Shown here: positions 61,301-64,000 of the stretch, one piece after another | How the letters are laid out: each line of letters begins with the position of its first letter | How positions within the stretch are numbered: the first letter of the stretch is position 1 | DNA from: Apostichopus japonicus | Lineage: Eukaryota > Echinodermata > Holothuroidea > Aspidochirotida > Stichopodidae | Assembly (NCBI RefSeq): GCF_037975245.1 | Contig: NC_092577.1 | Span: 9,829,013 to 9,893,012, forward strand | Direction of reading: 5' to 3' | Length of the DNA: 64,000 nucleotides | Notes under the pieces: generated by a model | The model's database searches: none | What the model saw: the letters and a program-made list of their open reading frames with translations, nothing else | What the model was told of the DNA's origin: nothing | Program-made: the position numbers and the translations under genes

Positions 61301-61644
61301 TAGCTTTTTAAGCACAAACATAAGTACTAGTATTGCTAACAATTTTACAGTTTTTAATTTTTTTTTTCAATTTAAGTTGAATATATTGTTCGGAATGTCA
61401 GGATTTTAGATGAAAAAAGTGCTTGGCGGGATTCACAATTTTTAAGACAGTGCTGGGCGGTAATTTTTAGTGCTGGGCGGGGCCGCCCAGTGTGGGCACA
61501 TCCCTGATATATATACTGTATATACTGGCGGAAGTCATTTGGGGACATGTTTTTTAGTTATGTGCTTCCTTTGATCTCTTCTATATTTTTGTTTTGTTTT
61601 TCTTTCTCTCTATCCTTCTTCCCACAGCACAACCAATGATCTGA
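38775..61644 (+). CDS. Unrecognised type I single-pass membrane protein, 224 aa (7 exons)
   Basis: Coding exons: 38775-38838 (alternative donor gives 38844), 51322-51383, 52439-52533, 53407-53513, 54893-55088, 55633-55766, 61628-61644. All junctions are GT/AG and all phases close to 675 nt. The ATG has a strong Kozak context (A at -3, G at +4). Residues 1 to about 20 form a signal peptide (EKYIFLLLSVLSMVSIS). The ectodomain of about 130 residues has an N-glycosylation site at N44 (WNST) and cysteines 41, 63 and 71, and is rich in acidic residues. Residues 152-171 form one transmembrane helix (IMIGVSILILLSACFLALVL). The tail of about 53 residues is charged (KQKLEHYEGNRG, QKKTEEVNL) and ends QPMI, a hydrophobic C-terminus that might bind PDZ domains. 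I do not recognise the family. Exon 3 donor (gtcagt) and the 17-nt last exon are the least certain, though the latter has an excellent polypyrimidine tract. Confidence 0.75.
39158..39888. mobile_element. Fold-back element with iterated CAAAACGTCCCC arms, 8-bp target duplication
   Basis: 731 bp. The left arm has five iterations of GTCAAAACGTCCCCG (39165-39253); the right arm has four inverted iterations (GGGGACGTTTTGGT, 39777-39883). The outermost bases GCTTACCAGTC and GACTGGATACC form an imperfect inverted repeat. The 8-bp direct repeat AGTTTATC borders both sides (39150-39157 and 39889-39896). The interior is AT-rich and non-coding. It lies in intron 1 of the membrane-protein gene. Confidence 0.8.
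40612..41097. repeat. Local direct duplications in intron 1
   Basis: GATTGAAGCTTCGTTGTGCA occurs near 40617 and 40714. CAAGTCTCGTAACTACCACA (preceded by TATATATACAGATT) occurs near 40670 and 41068. These are interleaved direct repeats from local rearrangement. No gene evidence. Confidence 0.7.
43853..43980 (-). mobile_element. tRNA-derived SINE, copy C (head missing)
   Basis: Matches the 3' body of the SINE at 15112-15330 in reverse orientation (AGATCCTCCTGCAAGCAGG onward). It stops before the tRNA-like head, a typical 5' truncation. Confidence 0.8.
44515..45545. repeat. Minisatellite, unit about 48-49 bp, about 21 copies
   Basis: Unit core: TGTACACTGTAGGAGA, then GATGTGTAGGTTTGGTGAA, then TAGAACAGCAATA. 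Later units include a shortened variant with CACCAATATTGATG, giving a higher-order pattern. Because 48 is divisible by three, the minus strand stays open over long stretches (YSPNLHISPTVYILLF per unit). I regard those frames as artefacts. Confidence 0.92.
45658..48264. mobile_element. 2.6-kb terminal-inverted-repeat transposon with decayed ORF and eight subterminal 15-mers
   Basis: The ends ATGGGCAATTCCA (45658-45670) and TGGAATTGCCCAT (48252-48264) are perfect inverted repeats. The exact 15-mer GTAACGTGAGTAACC occurs eight times, all in the same orientation, four on each side of the relic ORF: 46020, 46185, 46202, 46222, 47855, 47870, 48058 and 48236 (the last abuts the right terminal repeat). 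Such iterations resemble transposase-binding subterminal repeats. Target duplication is at most a short AT. The enclosed reading frame is broken (see 46380-47260). Confidence 0.7.
46380..47260 (+). pseudogene. Broken transposon-associated ORF with WSDGPASQFKNRF and DGIGGAVKHRVWN motifs
   Basis: The plus strand preserves ordered protein blocks: NCSENYTCVSQDNIQTALWN (about 46498), VMAYVDKVLDSL (about 46660), WSDGPASQFKNRF (46721-46759), DGIGGAVKHRVWN (46813-46851) and AKQIVGMASKHHLQVQNKDV (about 47005-47064). Stop codons and at least one frameshift separate them. The SDGxxxQFKN...DGIGGxxK pattern is one I associate with an uncharacterised family abundant in invertebrate genomes. Placement within terminal inverted repeats supports a mobile-element origin. 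Catalytic role is unknown. Confidence 0.65.
50430..50550. repeat. Dispersed repeat, copy 3
   Basis: GATCCTGCTAGGATCAAAAC then CAGGCCAACTTACTTTTA, and GTGGATAAGCAGTTTGCTAA at the end, aligning with 33200-33300 and 32115-32275. GATCCTGCTAGGATC is itself an imperfect palindrome. Confidence 0.65.
51440..51580. repeat. Intronic dispersed block, copy 1
   Basis: ACTTCGCTCCTCGCTTACCT and CTGGTAACCTTTTAACA are shared with 53625-53765 (near identical) and, in part, 59825-59940. It begins about 60 bp after the exon 2 donor. C/T-rich. No coding evidence. Confidence 0.7.
53625..53765. repeat. Intronic dispersed block, copy 2
   Basis: About 140 bp aligning with 51440-51580 at high identity, located about 115 bp after the exon 4 donor. 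A third, more diverged copy is at about 59825-59940. Confidence 0.7.
56793..57417. repeat. Self-complementary ACATAGTACATATGTACTAT satellite
   Basis: About 620 bp made almost wholly of permutations of GTACATAG, TACATATGTA and CTATGTAC, each itself or pairwise palindromic, so both strands read nearly the same and hairpins can form at many registers. Open frames on both strands (MYIYYVHSICT-like) are artefacts. It lies in the last intron of the membrane-protein gene. Confidence 0.9.
58360..58452. repeat. AT tract with perfect TTCGTTATAAT inverted repeat
   Basis: TTCGTTATAAT (58400-58410) and ATTATAACGAA (58442-58452) enclose TA dinucleotides, forming a near-perfect hairpin. Sequence to the right (CCCCTAGGACCTTCGTCAGC near 58568) resembles dispersed-repeat sequence and may be part of the same element. 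Confidence 0.75.
60147..60366. repeat. Tandem duplication, two copies of about 110 bp
   Basis: GTTATCCGTGAAAGGAGTAA and GTCGGGCGTAGACTTAAACC each occur twice, about 112-116 bp apart, with a short internal deletion in copy 2. Intron of the membrane-protein gene. Confidence 0.85.
61167..61506. mobile_element. hAT-like MITE, 340 bp, CAGGGATGTGCCCA ends
   Basis: CAGGGATGTGCCCA at the left and TGGGCACATCCCTG at the right are perfect inverted repeats. CAGGG ends are usual for hAT elements. Flanking TA dinucleotides make an 8-bp duplication possible but not provable. Internal GTGCTGGGCGG repeats. It ends about 120 bp before the last coding exon of the membrane-protein gene. Confidence 0.75.
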
Positions 61645-64000
61645 GGAATAATTATGAGTCCTTCTTGCATAGATTAAGAGATGGGTTTGGTTTTGTATAT
61701 CTATCTATATATATATACTGTATATATATACCAGTTCTCGTCTCCATGGAAACAACTGGCAAAAAAATTGTCTTCAAAGCGATAGTCAAATCTGTCCCAT
61801 ATTTTCTACCTGTTTTTTTTTTTCTAACCCATTTTATATCCCTTTCTTTTCCTTCCCCCCCCCCTCACCCCCCTTATCACCGCCAAAAGTATGTTAGCAT
61901 GTCACCCCCAGCACATCCTTTCGCCTGATCCTGCCTATTGCATGAAATATCCTTCTTTCCTCTCTCTTTCTCTTTCTCTTTCATAGTGAGTACTAATTAA
62001 TTATAAAACAAAACAACTATAAACTGGGAGAAAAGGTCAACATCCCTGACATGGCTGTTATCTGCTTCCTGTATTAGTAGTATAAACCTTTTCATGCTTC
62101 AAGAAAACGGGCGAAACACTGGCTAAGCTGCATACCTCCGGCAAGAATGAGAATTATCCATTTTCTCTCCTTTTTAAAAAAAAAATTTTGTATCTCATGG
62201 AACATCATTTTTATTCACTTTCCATCATCATAGCTGTTTGAGAACCAGTATAAACAAAATCAAATTTAAAATCATATAAATTGGCAGAGCCTTGTAGTGG
62301 GACGACCCTTTTTTTTTTAATGTGTGTCGCATTTTTTTAATGCAGAAATTCCAAATTTTGTTTGGTTTTGCAAGTGATGAGATTTTTAGCTCACTACACA
62401 TTGCGATCATTTAGCACATATCTAGCCATTTTAGACATCACACTACACATTGCGATCATTTTAGCATACTTTATCTAAGCCATTTCGTTGGTCAATAGAC
62501 ATTGTGATAAGATAATAGCATATCAAGCCATGTTGGAACTGGGCACAAGAAACGTGACAGTTCTTCAGTCCCTGACAGTCTACTATTCTAGATATAACTG
62601 CTGGACTTTGAATTTTTTTTTTTTTTTGATTGCCAGTTTGCATTTTACCAAATGTTAACAGAGAGACTTAATTTCGGTTAATGTTTTGTTTTCGTCTTTG
62701 ACCAGTGACAAACTGGTTTGAACGCTAGAAATATCAGCGCAGTGGGTTTTGTGAAAGTTACAAAGCTCATGGTACAGTAGCAACCTAAGCAAGTCAAGAG
62801 TTTGATTATTTTAACTTGCTGTAAGGTACAGTAAATGTGAATTTATTGAGAATCTTATGAAGTACATTTTTGTAAAAAAAGTTGTGTGAAGTTGTGTAAC
62901 TTTACAATTGCAGCAATGAAATACTAACTTTGTGATATGGAATTAAAAGGGAGCCTTTCCACTCTACAGTTTAAACAGAGTGGTTCTCATGAACACAAAG
63001 TGGGAGAAATGTATACAAAGTTGCCAATATTCTGCTGTTTTTAGCAAACCTAGAGGAATATAGCTTGCTTGTACATGGGTTGCTATACATTGTGATCATT
63101 TAGCACATATGTATCTAGCCATTTTGGACATCACACTAGACATTGTCATCATTTAAGCATACTTTATCTAGCCATTTTGTTGGTCAATAGACATTGTAAT
63201 GAGTTAATAGCATATCAAGCCATGTTGGAACTGGGCACAAGAAACAATCCATTTAATGCACTTGATAAGAACCTTTAAAATTGCTATGTTGAAAATGTTG
63301 AAAAATATCTCAAATATGGAAAGCATTGAATTACACACAGCGATACAGAATACAATACAACGATGAAGGGGAGGGCCTTTCCATCAAAGACCAAAAAACA
63401 CAAAGTAAATAGTTCATCAGGTACTGTGCACGCATTGTTTATTGCTTAATAACTTGAGGTGATCTCTTACTGCTGCTGCTAATCCAGTAGGCCGGGAAAT
63501 ATGTTGCACATCTGGAATTTAGCAGTTCTATTCTTTCTCTCTCTCCACCTCTCTCTCTCTCTCGGAGAAATACTTATGGTTGTTTCTATGAACTCTTGCA
63601 TGCGTCTTCCTCTCTAATAGAAAGGGGGGGGAGAGACTTAAGGAAGGCTACATCAGTTTCGAATGGCTTAAAGTAACGCTTTGCATTGGGTTTATAAGGT
63701 TTGATAAGCCACCTATATGGATACCCCCATTCCACTAACAAAAGAGGTGGATGTTTAACAGTATGCTGGCTCTGTTCACAAGTTATTTTTTTTGTGCACC
63801 ATTTCAAGTCCAATTATTAAAGACGTCCCGTTTTGATTCCTCGCAGGGTTTCACTGGTGGATAGTGTATTAATTACAAGTTATTAAAGGGATGGTTGGTG
63901 TGTAGAGCTGATTTGCTAGCTCTCAAAATTGGTATTCAAAGAAAAATTAACCTTTTTTTTTATTCATACATCTATGTGTCTATAATTTCACATAGGAAGA
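61645..64000 (+). other. 3' UTR and/or downstream region of the membrane-protein gene
   Basis: Follows the TGA stop at 61642-61644. A block of about 155 bp (containing GTTGGTCAATAGACATTGT and CATGTTGGAACTGGGCACAA) is present twice, at about 62398-62552 and 63088-63244. No canonical AATAAA is evident; ATTAAA occurs at about 63816 and 63885. No second gene is recognisable; a 75-codon minus-strand frame at 63586-63813 has no homology I can name. Confidence 0.4.

Noticed and set aside
63586-63813. 75-codon minus-strand frame (EWGYPYRWLIKPY region)
   Set aside because: It has a gene-like composition in part but no recognisable homology, no convincing splice sites, and lies in the likely 3' UTR of the plus-strand gene.

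Overview
The window is invertebrate metazoan nuclear DNA: long AT-rich introns with GT/AG junctions, tRNA-derived SINE copies, many inverted-repeat DNA transposons, minisatellites, and frequent poly-C or poly-G tracts. The repeat style and the ECHDC3 sequence suit a marine invertebrate deuterostome, possibly an echinoderm, but that placement is an inference from general character.

Three genes are supported. (1) On the minus strand at about 5.4 kb there is a 13-codon first coding exon with a strong donor. Its product resembles the N-terminal NuRD-recruiting peptide of FOG/ZFPM zinc-finger cofactors, and the rest of the gene must run left, mostly out of the window. (2) On the minus strand, 38075 down to 24192, a complete nine-exon gene encodes ECHDC3, a 301-residue mitochondrial crotonase-fold protein; every intron phase closes. 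(3) On the plus strand, 38775 to 61644, a seven-exon gene encodes a 224-residue type I single-pass membrane protein that I do not recognise. Genes 2 and 3 are divergent, with start codons about 700 bp apart, and probably share a promoter region.

Layout: 1-5417 is the presumed first intron of the FOG-like gene; 5458-24191 is intergenic and repeat-rich (a hAT-type MITE, a fold-back element with a 9-bp target duplication, two SINEs, tandem duplications); 24-38 kb is ECHDC3 and its introns (minisatellites, TTAA-flanked MITEs, a CR1/jockey-like retroelement relic); 38.8-61.6 kb is the membrane-protein gene, whose 12.5-kb first intron holds another fold-back element, a 1-kb minisatellite and a 2.6-kb terminal-inverted-repeat transposon with a decayed ORF; 61.6-64 kb is 3' UTR or downstream DNA.

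The most notable material is a set of elements whose terminal arms are built from many inverted iterations of a short motif (12810-13541, 39158-39888, about 37185-37779), two of them with 8-9 bp target-site duplications and almost the same length (732 and 731 bp). Others are the 45658-48264 transposon with eight copies of a 15-mer around a broken ORF, and an ECHDC3 intron minisatellite whose unit repeats the adjacent authentic 5' splice site.
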